Program-made: the position numbers and the translations under genes
Part shown: in pieces, positions 34,811-45,400 of the stretch
Layout: the number at the start of each line of letters is the position of its first letter
Numbering within the stretch: position 1 is the first letter of the stretch
DNA from: Glycine soja
Lineage: Eukaryota > Streptophyta > Magnoliopsida > Fabales > Fabaceae
Assembly: GCF_004193775.1 (NCBI RefSeq)
Contig: NC_041019.1
Coordinates: 13,316,204 to 13,380,203, forward strand
Reading direction: 5' to 3'
Length of the DNA: 64,000 nt
Notes under the pieces: model-generated
Database searches by the model: none
Seen by the model: the letters and a program-made list of their open reading frames with translations, nothing else
Told to the model about the DNA's origin: nothing

Positions 34811-37800
34811 AACTTGGTTTGAAAAGAAAGGTGAGCATAATGCTTATGTATGTTTTGAATCAAATTTAACTGAAGTTTTCCATAATACTTGGTGGATTGA
34901 TTCTGGATGTACAACTCATGTTTCTAATATGATGCAGGGATTCCTTACAACCCGAACCATAAACCCAAATGAGAAGTTTGTCTTCATGGGGAATAGAGTG
35001 AAAGTTCCAGTGGAAGCTGTTGGAACTTATCATTTAATCCTTGACACTGGTTTTTATTTAGACTTATTTGATACATTTTATGTACCTAGTATTTCTAGGA
35101 ATTTAGTTTCTTTGTCTAAACTTGATGTTGCTATATACTCTTTTAGGTTTGGGAATGGTTGTTTCAGTTTGTATAAATGTACTTGTATGATTGGATCTGG
35201 TACACTTTATGATGGTTTATATAAATTAAATCTTGATAATTTATATGCTAAAAATCTTATGACCTTGCATCATAATGTTGGCACTAAACGTAGTTTAATG
35301 AATGAATGTTCTACTTACTTATGGCATAAACGTTTGGGAAACATTTCCAAAGAAAGGATGCAATGATTAGTAAAGAATGAAATCCTTCCAAATTTGGATT
35401 TTACTAATCTGAATGTATGTGTGGATTGTATTAAAGGCAAACAAACAAAACACACAAAGAAAGGAGCCACAAGAAGCACTCAACTTCTTGAAATTATACA
35501 CACTGATATATGTTGACCTTTTGATGTAAATTCTTTCAATAAAGAAAAGTACTTTATCACTTTTATTGATGATTTTTCATGCTATGGGTATGTCTATTTA
35601 CTGCATGAGAAATCTCAAGCAGTGAATGCCTTATAAATTTTTATAAATGAAGTGGAAGGGAAATTAGACAGAAAGGTGAAAATTGTCAAATCAAATAGAG
35701 GTGGTGAGTATTATGGAAGATATAGTGAAAGTGGACAACATCCTGGTCCATTTGCTAAGTTCCTTGAAAGATGTGGTATTTGTACTCAATACACAATGTC
35801 AGGTACACCATAACAAAATGGTGTGTCAGAAAGGCATAATCGAACCTTAATGGATATGGTTAGGAGCATGTTAAGTAATTCATCTTTACCTGTATCATTG
35901 TGGATGTATGCTTTAAAAATTGCCATGTATTTTGTGAATATGGTTCCTATTAAGACAGTTCAAAAGACACCTTTTGAATTGTGGACGGGTAGGAAATCCA
36001 GTTTGAGACACCTACATGTTTGGGGTTGTCAGGCAGAAATTAGAATATATAATCTGCAAGAAAAGAAATTGGATGCAAGAACAATCAAAGGATATTTTAT
36101 TGGTTATCTAGTAAAATCAAAAGGGTATATATTTGATTGTCCTACCAATAGTACAAGAATTGTTGAAACTGGAAATGCTAGGTTCATTGAGAATGGTGAA
36201 ACCAGTGAGAGTGAAGCTTCACAAAATGTGAAGATTAAGGAAGTTAGAGTACAAGTTCCTTTAACTAGTGCTTTTACTTTAATAATTGTTGTTCCTTATA
36301 CTGTTGAACCACACAACGATCAAGAAGAACAACAAATTGATGATCCCGAGGTTAACAATGAACCTATAGTAGAACAATCACAAGAAATAGTATTAAGAAG
36401 ATCTCAAAGAGAAAGGAGATTTGTTATTTTGAATGACTATGTGATTTATCTACAAGAGTCAGAAAATGACTTAAGCATTGATAATGATCCAATTTCATTT
36501 TCAGAAGCCATTAATGGTGATGATTCTGGAAAATGGTTAGATGCTATGAAAGATGAGCTTAAATCAATGGCACAAAATGGTGTATGGGACCTTGTGGAAT
36601 TGCCTGAAGGATGCAAGAGAGTTGGGTGTAAGTGGGTCTTTAAGACTAAGTGTGACTCTCATGGCAATATTGAACGACACAAGGCTCGACTTGTTGCTAA
36701 AGGTTTTACTCTAAAAAGTGGCATTGATTATAAGGAAACTTTTTCTCAAGTTTCTAAGAAATATTCTTTCAGGATTATCATGGCACTAATAGCTCATTAT
36801 GATCTTGAGTTGCATCATATGGATGTTAAAACTGCCTTTTTGAATGTGAATTTAGAGGAAGATATTTATATGGACCAACCAGTGGGGTTCATTGAAGAAG
36901 GAAAGGAACACATGGTGTGTAGACTTAAGAAATCAATATATGGACTTAAACAGGCTTCCTGACAATGGTATCTTAAGTTCAATGATACTATTACGTCCTT
37001 TGGATTTAAGGAAAACACTATTGATCGGTGTATATATCTGAAAGTCAGTGGGAGCAAATTTATATTTCTTATTCTGTATGTTGATGACATCTTTCTTGCA
37101 ACTTATGATTTTGGTCTATTAAGTGAGACTAAGAATTTTCTCTCTAACAACTTTAAAATGAATGATATAAGTGAGGCAGACTATGTGATAGGAATAGAAA
37201 TATTTCGTGATAGATCACAAGAACTGTTAGGCTTGTCTCAGAAATCATATATTAATAAAGTTTTAGAGAGATTCAGAATGGATAAATGTTCGGCATCTCA
37301 TGTTCCAATACAGAAAAGAGACAAATTTAGTCTCATGCAATGTCCAAAGAATGATCTGGAACGGAAACAGATGGAAAATATCCCTTATGCATCTGTTGTT
37401 GGGAGTCTGATGTATGCTCAAACATGCACAAGGCCAGATGTTAGCTTTGTAGTTGGTATGCTTGGTAGATACCAAAGTAATCCAGGATTGGATCATTGGA
37501 AAGCTACAAAGAAATTCTTAAGATACTTGCAAGGGACAAAGGATCACATGCTTACTTATAGGAGATTTGGTCATCTTGAGGTGATTGGATATACAGATTC
37601 AGACTTTGCTGATTGTATAGATACAAGAAAGTCTACATTTAGTTATGTGTATCTTTTAGCTGGAGGAGTGATTTCATGGGAAAGTGCAAAGCAGTTAGTC
37701 ATTGCTGCATCCACCATGGAGGCTGAATTTGTGGCATGCTTTGAGGCCACAGTTTAGGCTAATTGGTTGCGGAATTTTATTTCAGGACTTGGAGTAGTTG

Positions 37801-38063
37801 ACTGTATTGCCAAGCCGCTGATAATTTATTGTGATAATACAACAATTGTCTTCTTTTCTAAAAACGACAAGTATTCTAAAGGTGCTAAGCCTATGGAATT
37901 GAAATACTTTGTCGTTAAAGAAGATTTTCGGAAACATAGAGTGTCAATAGAACATATTAGCACTAATCTAATGATTGCTGACCCTTTAACAAAAGGGTTA
38001 CCACCCAAAGTATTTACTAGCCATGTAGTGAATATGGGCATTATGTCTGCTAGTGAATGTTGA
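34811..38063 (+). pseudogene. Copia pol remnant (protease, integrase, RT, RNase H)
   Basis: One continuous frame except for six stops: TGA 35364, TGA 35514, TAA 35634, TAA 35811, TGA 36960 and TAG 37755. In order it shows the protease WIDSGCTTHV (about 34890), the GAG-pre-integrase LWHKRLGNIS, the integrase HTD and NGVSERHNRT, the reverse transcriptase core (HHMDVKTAFLN, LYVDDIFLAT near 37075) and RNase H (YTDSDFADCIDTRKST, ADPLTKGLP). The integrase motif normally SDRGGEY reads SNRGGEY, replacing the second catalytic Asp. The frame ends at 38063. Confidence 0.93.
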
Positions 38064-38439
38064 ATGTTATTATTATTAATAATGTCTATTTGACACTTTG
38101 AGCTCATTATTGTGTAAGTTTCTGAAATTTGTGTTTTCTACTTTATGTGTATATGCATGCAAATTATGATGTGGAAAACACATTATGTTTTTGAAAGAGT
38201 GACTTTTGTTTGAACACATTATGAACTTCTCCTTTTACAGTCATATTAAAGAAAAGGATAATATAGTAGTACATGGAAGGGAATATGTTGATTAAATGAC
38301 ATGTAACCGCCATGACTTTTATTGTTTTTTATCTTTAATTATGATTAATGATGGAGCCAATTTATCTAAAGTCTTTTAATGCACATTATGATTTATGTAA
38401 TTATTAAATCATGAAGTGTTGTGGCATCACAAAAGTCAA

Positions 38440-38448
38440 GTGGGAGAA
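38440..38448 (+). other. Polypurine tract of the copia element
   Basis: GTGGGAGAA immediately before the 3' LTR, the plus-strand primer position. Confidence 0.8.
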
Positions 38449-38856
38449 TGTTAGAAAAAATATTAAATAATATGATAATGTGACTCATGTGAATTAAGGG
38501 CCTAAACTTGATTTAATAAAATAAAGGGACCTATTGGCAAATATGAGAAGTTAATAAACTTATGGGAAGTTAATAAACTTCTGATAACTAACTTGATGGA
38601 AGTTTATTAATAAAAGGCAAAGGGTTCTATCTCTGCCATAAGAGTTTTTCCCTCTAATTACCCATCAAGAACGTGAGAGGAAAATAAAGAAGGAAAGAGA
38701 TAGATTGGGACAAAGAAGATTGAAGAACTTATGCCTTTCATGGATCAAGGTAAGTTTTACTTACTTTCAAACTGTATGAGGGAATCATGGATTCTAAGAT
38801 CCTTACAATATGTAATAGATTCATTGAATATAAATGTATGAAATCTATAACTAACA
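38449..38856 (+). repeat. 3' LTR of the copia element
   Basis: 408 bp, near-identical to the 5' LTR with scattered substitutions. It holds an extra 18-base direct copy around GAAGTTAATAAACTTATGG near 38550. The differences show the insertion is not recent. Confidence 0.95.
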
Positions 38857-38861
38857 TGTAA

Positions 38862-39890
38862 GATTTGTAGGAATTCAGAATGAAAGGGAGATGGAGAAAA
38901 AGCTAGACCATATCTTTGTCGAGAACACAAGTATACAAGTTAACATATCAAGATACTGAAAGAATAAAGTGGTACTAGATTGAAGAAATGCAGTAAAGCA
39001 AGTAGAGGTAGTGTCAACAAAGAGGAAAAGATAAAAAGGTGAAGAAGGGATGAGTAAGGCTTTCGCGTCACAAGAAGGAAGGGGAAACCTATAAGGCAGA
39101 GGGCAAGGCCAACAAACAAAAACCAATGGTACTGTTAGTAAATGGGGGGGGGGGCATGGAAGTGGTAGCACACATTGAGAAAAAGGACTGGTTACACCAC
39201 AACTTGGTAGGAACTTTGATAGACATTTCAAATTTCGACAATGTGCAAAAAACTAGCGTTTTGCTGGAAGGAGGGGTCACAAGGTTGAATTATATTGGTG
39301 ATGACTTGGTGCTCATCAAAATTCATTTAAGATTCACATTTATGATGAAAATTAACTAACCTGGTGTTGAACTTGTGATTGTTTTTGGCTTAGCTGCTCG
39401 GACCGTGTTTAGAAGTTGTGACTCTTTTTTTCTTATTCTTTCTAATCTCTGCCCTTGCCCGTACAGACACGAAAATTCTAACATACATCAATTAATTCGA
39501 TTTTTTTTTTTTGCAGAGAAGCAATCAAATTGCAACAAATACCCACCCACCCCTGAGCAAGCAATTAAAGAAACCATAAACGAATGAACCCTAGAAAACC
39601 ATGACGCAACCACCTCAAGGGCACAAGAAAAGAGTTCTTACATCGATAGAGAAAGCTGAAACAAGAAGTGAGGCATGACAATGAAGTGAGGTCATGTGCC
39701 ACAACACCATGACGTAGTTTCACGAGTGACATGAGAAAGAGGAAGTCAGACATGAGAGGGCGCAAGAAAGAGCAACTCATGCGCATAGGCTGACAAGAAT
39801 GTCAATGGGTGCAAGAGAGATGCAATGAGAGCTAGGTTGCATGTGAGAAGTGAGAGGTCGTGAGAGTGTGTGATTGTGAGAAAGTATATG
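38862..39890. other. Intergenic, no supported gene
   Basis: The open frames here (39126-39359, 39375-39587 and minus-strand shadows) have no recognisable family. Less AT-rich than the surroundings and possibly the interior of the CACTA-like element whose end lies at about 40110. Confidence 0.35.
39144..39154. repeat. G homopolymer (11 bases)
   Basis: Eleven consecutive G in otherwise AT-rich DNA. Confidence 0.9.
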
Positions 39891-39899
39891 AAGGGCAAA

Positions 39900-40113
39900 T
39901 CCAATGAAGGTTATAAAAACCTGATGTTGATCACTTGATTTCAACAACAATTTTCTTGAAACTGATGTTGAAATTTGATTTCTATGACGTTTTTTAAAAA
40001 GTTGATGTTAAAAAGTTATGATTATTTGCAAAAATGTCATCGTATTTTTTACGACGATGGTTTTAACAAATTCAATGTTGAACTAACATTGCAAAAACCC
40101 TTTTTTTGTAAAC
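39900..40113. mobile_element. CACTA-like subterminal region/end
   Basis: Repeated TGATGTTGA-type units, then a block (40018-40113) collinear with the terminal 100 bases of the CACTA end at 61165-61265: ATTATTTGCAAAAATGTCATCG here against ATTATTTATAAAAATGTCACCG there, then TTACGACGATGG against TTACGACATCGG. The terminus itself (TTTTTTTGTAAAC) is mutated from the expected TAGTG. The other end was not found. Confidence 0.45.
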
Positions 40114-40317
40114 AAGATCTCAATTGAGAATGATTCATGTTTAATGTGGAAGTTTGAAACTTTTTCTGTTTTTTTGTTGTGCGTTTGAGGGGGAAAACAC
40201 CGGAGAGATTTACACCAATGGGTCTCGAGCAACCACATAAGTGAACTTCACACCACACTTTAACCCAAAATCTAAAGGTTCAAGTTTAACGGTCTAATAC
40301 AATTCATGGTTGACTTT

Positions 40318-40410
40318 CTGGTAGAATTCGTTGGAAATGACACAACCACCCTGAACTAATGGACCCTTTATGTGGATGGTTTGTCCAGCGTAAAAGGAAG
40401 CAGGACATGA
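40318..40410 (+). pseudogene. Gypsy RNase H fragment, part 1
   Basis: Reads VEFVGNDTTTLN, stop, then WTLYVDGLSSVKG: the start of a Ty3/gypsy-type RNase H with its first catalytic Asp (YVDG). It is interrupted at 40410 by a solo LTR and continues at 41958. A TAA (40357-40359) and the TGA at the insertion point break it. Confidence 0.8.
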
Positions 40411-40751
40411 TGTTGGACAAATGGCCTTAGAAATATTAAGAAGGGGGGCTTGAATTAAGATTTCGTTGACTATTCCTAATTAAAATTTTCCCTTTCTTAA
40501 TTGTTCCCTAGATTCAATTATTTCTTTGTTAACAAGTTACTGAAATAATAAATGAAGGAAAATAACTTGCGGAATTGTAATGACAACAGAAAGTAAAATA
40601 GATAATGGAAGAGAGAATGCAAAACCGGATTTATGTTGGTTCGACCACAACCCATGCCTACATCCAGTCCCCAAGCAACCCACTTGAGATTTCCACTATC
40701 CTTGTAAAATCCTTTACAAGCAATGAACCACAAAGGAATCCCCTCCTTTGT

Positions 40752-40975
40752 GTTTAATGATTACAACCAAGAAGCTATGTCCACTTCTTGCAATGAATCC
40801 AAAAGCGGTTAGTCTTTTGAGTCCAGTGATAACAACCAAGAAGTTGTACCCACTTCTTGCAATGAACCAAAAAGTGGTTAGTCTTTTGAGTCCAGTGATC
40901 AACCAAGAAGCAAATCCTGCTTCTTGCAATGAACCCAAGGAACGTTGGTCCCTTGTGTTCAGTGTTCAACCAAGA
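40752..40975. repeat. About 65-70-base tandem units in the solo LTR
   Basis: Three to four imperfect units, each with AACCAAGAAG, CTTCTTGCAATGAA and AGTCTTTTGAGTCCAGTG or a variant, at about 40765, 40835 and 40900, with a partial fourth at 40970. Confidence 0.8.
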
Positions 40976-41229
40976 AGACCTTCTCTTGAAAATAGTCACC
41001 AAGAGTAGGTCTCTTGAAAAGCTTTTTGTAAGAATGGAGGTTGAGAGGAAAATAGAATAGCACAAGTTTTTGCCCAATGAACTTTTCTTGACAAAACAAG
41101 TATTGAAAAAAAAACTCTTAGAAAGATGTTGAGAATGATTCAGTGAAAAATCAGTTTAAGATCAGTTGTGAAATTTGTGCCATGGTCACATATTTATAGC
41201 CATTTGATGGCTCTTGAAGAAACCATGTT

Positions 41230-41395
41230 AAAAGTTGTGACTCTTGACAATTTCTTCAAAACTAGTCACTTTAAAAGTTGCGACTCTCTTGAAAACTAGT
41301 CACTTTAAAAGTTGTGACTCTTGGCATATTCTTCAAAAAACTAGTCACTTTAAAAATTGCGACTCTTGGCAATTTATTTTTCAAAACCAGTCACT
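41230..41395. repeat. About 45-base tandem units in the solo LTR
   Basis: Four imperfect copies of AACTAGTCACTTTAAAAGTT with GCGACTCTTG or GTGACTCTTG spacers, the last degenerating into the palindrome cluster. Confidence 0.8.
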
Positions 41396-41396
41396 G

Positions 41397-41692
41397 GTAA
41401 TCGATTACCATTATAGTGTAATCGATTACACATCAATAGTTGTGACTCTTCATGTTTAGATTTAAAAACCAATGTTTAGAAACACTGGTAATCGATTACA
41501 AATATTGTGTAATCGATTACACAAGTTTGAAAATGTTTTATCACAAGTTGTGACTCTTGAAATTTGAAATTCGACGTGCAAAACATTGGTAATCAATTAC
41601 ATGCCCATGGTAATCGATTACTATTTTGTAAAACAGTTATAAAACTGTTTGGGCTTCTGGTAATCGATTACTGCCTTATGATAATCGATTAC
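41397..41692. repeat. Cluster of the palindrome GTAATCGATTAC
   Basis: Six perfect copies (41397, 41418, 41488, 41509, 41610, 41660) and two one-base variants (41589, 41681), arranged mostly as close pairs about 21 bases apart (start to start). Confidence 0.92.
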
Positions 41693-41809
41693 CAAAGAGT
41701 AAAAACTCTGGTAAAAGATTTATCTTTGAAAAATTCTTTTGGACAAATTGTGCTATTCAATCTTTTCTTTTGAAAAAATATTTTTATACTTATCTTGATG
41801 CTTTTCTTG

Positions 41810-41930
41810 AAGTTCTTGCATATCTTGAGTCTTCTCTTGAATCTTCACTTGAATCTTGATTCTTGATTGAATGACTCTTTGATTCTTGAAACTTTCTTGA
41901 ATCTTGATTCTTGACTTGAGTCTTTATCAA
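41810..41930. repeat. TTGAATCTTGATTCTTGA simple repeat
   Basis: Degenerate short repeats of CTTGAATCTTGATT near the end of the solo LTR. Confidence 0.75.
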
Positions 41931-41957
41931 AATAAGCTTGGAAGCTTTGCTTCCACA

Positions 41958-42143
41958 CATGAGTCATCCTCGAAGGTCCTGACAATATCACTCTAGAGCA
42001 AGCCTTCAAGCTCAACTTCAAAGCCTCAAACAACCAGGAAGAGTATGAGACGCTCATTGTAGGTCTAAAGCTAGCAAGAGAAGTCGGAGTTAAAAAGGTG
42101 CGATGGCAGAATCAGACAAGAGAAGTCGGAGCTAAAAAACTGG
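41958..42143 (+). pseudogene. Gypsy RNase H fragment, part 2
   Basis: Continues the RNase H frame after the solo LTR: VILEGPDNITLEQAFKLNF, then KASNNQEEYETLIVGL with the conserved Glu, and KLAREVGVKK. The last stretch is duplicated in tandem (AGAAGTCGGAGTTAAAAA, AGAAGTCGGAGCTAAAAA). It stops where minus-strand copia sequence begins. Confidence 0.85.
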
Positions 42144-42163
42144 TAAATCTTATCCTAATCTTC

Positions 42164-42412
42164 CTCTATAGCCCTCTTCCATTCTTCCATTGTTGATACC
42201 TCGTCATAAGTATATGGTTCTTTAACCATATCCAATTTTGTTAACGCCAAATTAGCATATTATGGATTTGGTTTTATTGATATACTCCAACATGTGATCT
42301 TCCTATAGACTTTAATGATCTTGTGATTGCGTAGGAACTTCTCTCTCATTAAGGTGTTCTTCCTCTAGACTTTAATTATATACTCCAGTCTGCCATGGAC
42401 TTTGTAACATCC
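42164..42412 (-). pseudogene. Older copia element, pol linker fragment
   Basis: On the minus strand, LTKLDMVKEPYTYDEVSTME followed by EWKRAIEED is the conserved segment just before a copia reverse transcriptase. It is the continuation of the copia coding at 46883-47263, split by the solo LTR that starts at 42413. Nothing of the RT follows; the fragment ends at a junction near 42150. Confidence 0.75.
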
Positions 42413-45400
42413 CAATTTTTCATGTGTGTGTGGTAGGCAATGTTATTGTTTTGTTGTGTGATTAATTGGGTGGTGTTTTTAGACTATTGAAATGGTAGAA
42501 AATGAGATATTACCATAGGATACCCTAGCATGGTTAAGCTCTTAAGTTTTTAAACTAAAGTCTAGAAAGAATAAGAATAAATCTTTGGTTAAACGGTGGT
42601 CAACTCATTAATGGCCTAGATGTAAATAATTGGATTTTGGTCTAGAAATAGAAATTAGAAGCTTGAAAGAAGAAATTTGTAATTAATGTAAGGTTAGAAA
42701 TTAAGTGAGGATAGTTAAGGTTGATATATTAATGGTGATCTAGTTATCATGGAATTAGAAAAGGGGTAATTAAGTCATAAGATTTTAAAGTGGAAAGTAT
42801 TTTCATAAATGACTATACAACTAGTTTAAAGATAGAGTTTTCATTTAATTAGTAGGTGACTAATTAAAGTGTCTAATTATATGATGTAGAATAATTAAAA
42901 TAACTTAGAGTTGAAACACCTTGAAAAATTATAACTTAAACTGACATAGAAAACTTTGTGTGTGTCATTTGGGCATATATGAATTTAATTTCAGTAGTTA
43001 TATGTTTTTAATCATAGGATTTTGTGTTATGTGTGTGCGCGTGATTGATTTAGTAAAGTTTGGTAGAGAAATAAAAATTGTCTGAGCTAAACTTTCATTT
43101 GTGCAAGAATTGCACTATATATTAAGTCACAATGTAATTTGTCTCTGTGTAAGTGGACTCTGTGTGAGGTTCACTCTAAGTAGACATATCCCAAGGGAGG
43201 TTAGTACACTAATCTAGAAGATTAGGATAAGATTTACCAGTTTTAGCAATAATAATTTTTTTATCATTTTTGCTTAAGCCTACTTTAGCCTATTTTAGTT
43301 AAAAATTAAAAACCAAAGCTACCTACTTATGGCACCCTTTGGCACGTCCAACATGGCCATCAAAGGGTCTTTCAAGCTTGTCAAGTGAGCTTATCAATAA
43401 CATTAGGCATAGCTTTGTATCATTTATCATCATTTCTTACCATTTTCTCTCCAAAAACTAAAACTTGAACATTCATTTTCTTCTTCTTGCCCGAAGCTTT
43501 GGTATCTTAAATCTCTTCTTTTCTACTCATTTCTTCATCTTTTATGCGCAAAAAATTTTCATCCTTCGAAGCTTGGGAATATCTAGATCTAAGTTCTTGA
43601 GTCATCTGAGCATTTTCGTGCAAGCTTCATGTTGATGGATTGACAAGTGCAATAATTCGTCCCAAGTAGTAAAGTTAAAATGGAAGTCTAAGTGTCAAAT
43701 TCATGGAACTTTGTTTGTACTTAGGTAGATGAATATTTTTTTAATAAAAGAAGTTAAAGAAAATTGACTTGAAAAGGTTATGAAAAAAGCAGTAATTTAA
43801 ATTGCTAGAAAATTAAATCAAACAAGAGAAGAATTTAAACCAGAATTTAAATTGATTAATTAAAAACAGAAAAATTGGAGAGCCCAATAATATTGTAGAA
43901 GTAAATTCAAAAGATGAGAATGTTGGGAACTTAGCCTACCAAAACTATTCTTTGATGTAATGTTAATGATTTTTCTTTATTTATAATTATTCCAATTTAC
44001 ACCTGCATTTACTAGTATACTCTAACTTTGGTCCCCCGCATGAAAAAGCTTAATTTATCTATTTTCTCTCCCAAATCCTTTACATAGCGAAAATAGTAAA
44101 TTGTATTAAGAATTGAGATGTATAACAAGCTAAGCAAATATCAATCTATCCCTAGTGATGACTTTATTTAGATATCCTTTCCTAGTTCTATTAGAAAATA
44201 ACGTCTCCTAACCCTACCCCTAAAACTTAGCATGCAAATGGGTGATCAAGCCACAAGCAATAATATTAAGCACAAGAAAAGATAATGCAAATGTAATATT
44301 CATAAATAGATAGGGAGAGAAATTACATCAAGAGTAATTGGTTGTCAAGTTCCCAACAAAGGGGATTTAGCCTCTCATAGTCATAGGAGGCTTTACAATT
44401 GCAAAAGGGGAATAAGATAAGAAAAGAGGATGGAAGGAAGGAATGACTCCTAATGATTACTTCTCCTTCTTCTAACCTTTGTCTTCAATAAGGAATTGTA
44501 TTCTCTTGGAATTTCTATGTATTTTTTCCTTCTTCTCTCTTCTTCTTTTATAGGTGCATATTAGCTTAGCTAAGAGGGCTTCTCGCGCTAAGCTCACCTT
44601 TACTTTCCTGAATTAATCTATTTTCCTTAATTAGCTTGCTTTCCTTAATTACCATGATTTCTTTAATTAGCTTGCTTTTCTTAATTATCCTTGCTTTCCT
44701 TAATCATCCTGCTTTTTTTGGTCTTTATTTTACTCACTAAGCATCATAAATTCATCACTTTTAATATTTTCTGCACAAAAACTTAAATGATGTTAATTTA
44801 GAAATTATTTTCTCAAAAAGGAAGAATTAGGATAAATAAATTACAAATTCTTATATAATTTAACCCTAAAATATACTCATAATTAGTAGTTATCACTTCA
44901 TCAAGGTAAGGGGGATCTTTCCACTTCTTGAACCTTGATCTTGTTATCTTTGGAAGCTAGACTTTATTGCACGTTGTGTTGATGTTCAAAATTTCATAGC
45001 TATTGCCTCGGCTGGATCTGTGGTATCTTGCTTTTCTTGAAGTTTTTAAGGTTAAAAATGAGTTCTTTGGGTGTCAAAACTTAGGCTTAACCTTAAATTT
45101 CACTTAAATTGGAGTTTTCTTGAATGAACAATGAAATTTTTTTATTGCATGTGAATGCCTAAGACCGATAGAGTGTGAACCTCGACACATGTATTTGTGG
45201 CGTGTGACTTATATTTCTGCAATATGTTGATATTCACCTGTACCCATTTTGGTCTACCTTGGCAAATTGCTTGTTATAAATTTTGGGATGTTGCAAATAT
45301 AGTCGTTATGCTATCAAATTTTTGGTAGATTTGTGTAAAAAGTGATTTCTATCACTTGAGGTGCCTAGATGGTTCCCTAAAAGTATTATGTACACTTTAG

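Larger units (their letters stand above)
32923..38856 (+). mobile_element. Full-length Ty1/copia LTR retrotransposon, inactive
   Basis: 5934-bp element with two LTRs, a primer-binding site, degenerate gag and pol, and a polypurine tract. It is flanked by a perfect 5-bp duplication TGTAA (32918-32922, 38857-38861). Domain order protease, integrase, reverse transcriptase, RNase H defines copia. The element has seven in-frame stops, a gag-pol frame break and an integrase active-site change, so it cannot move by itself. Confidence 0.96.
40411..41957. mobile_element. Solo LTR, 1547 bp, TSD CATGA
   Basis: Begins TGTTGGACAAATGGCC, ends GCTTTGCTTCCACA. The perfect duplication CATGA at 40406-40410 and 41958-41962 sits inside a gypsy RNase H frame that resumes directly on the other side. 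It is made largely of internal repeats: 70-base units, about 45-base units and a cluster of a 12-base palindrome. No coding capacity. Confidence 0.93.
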
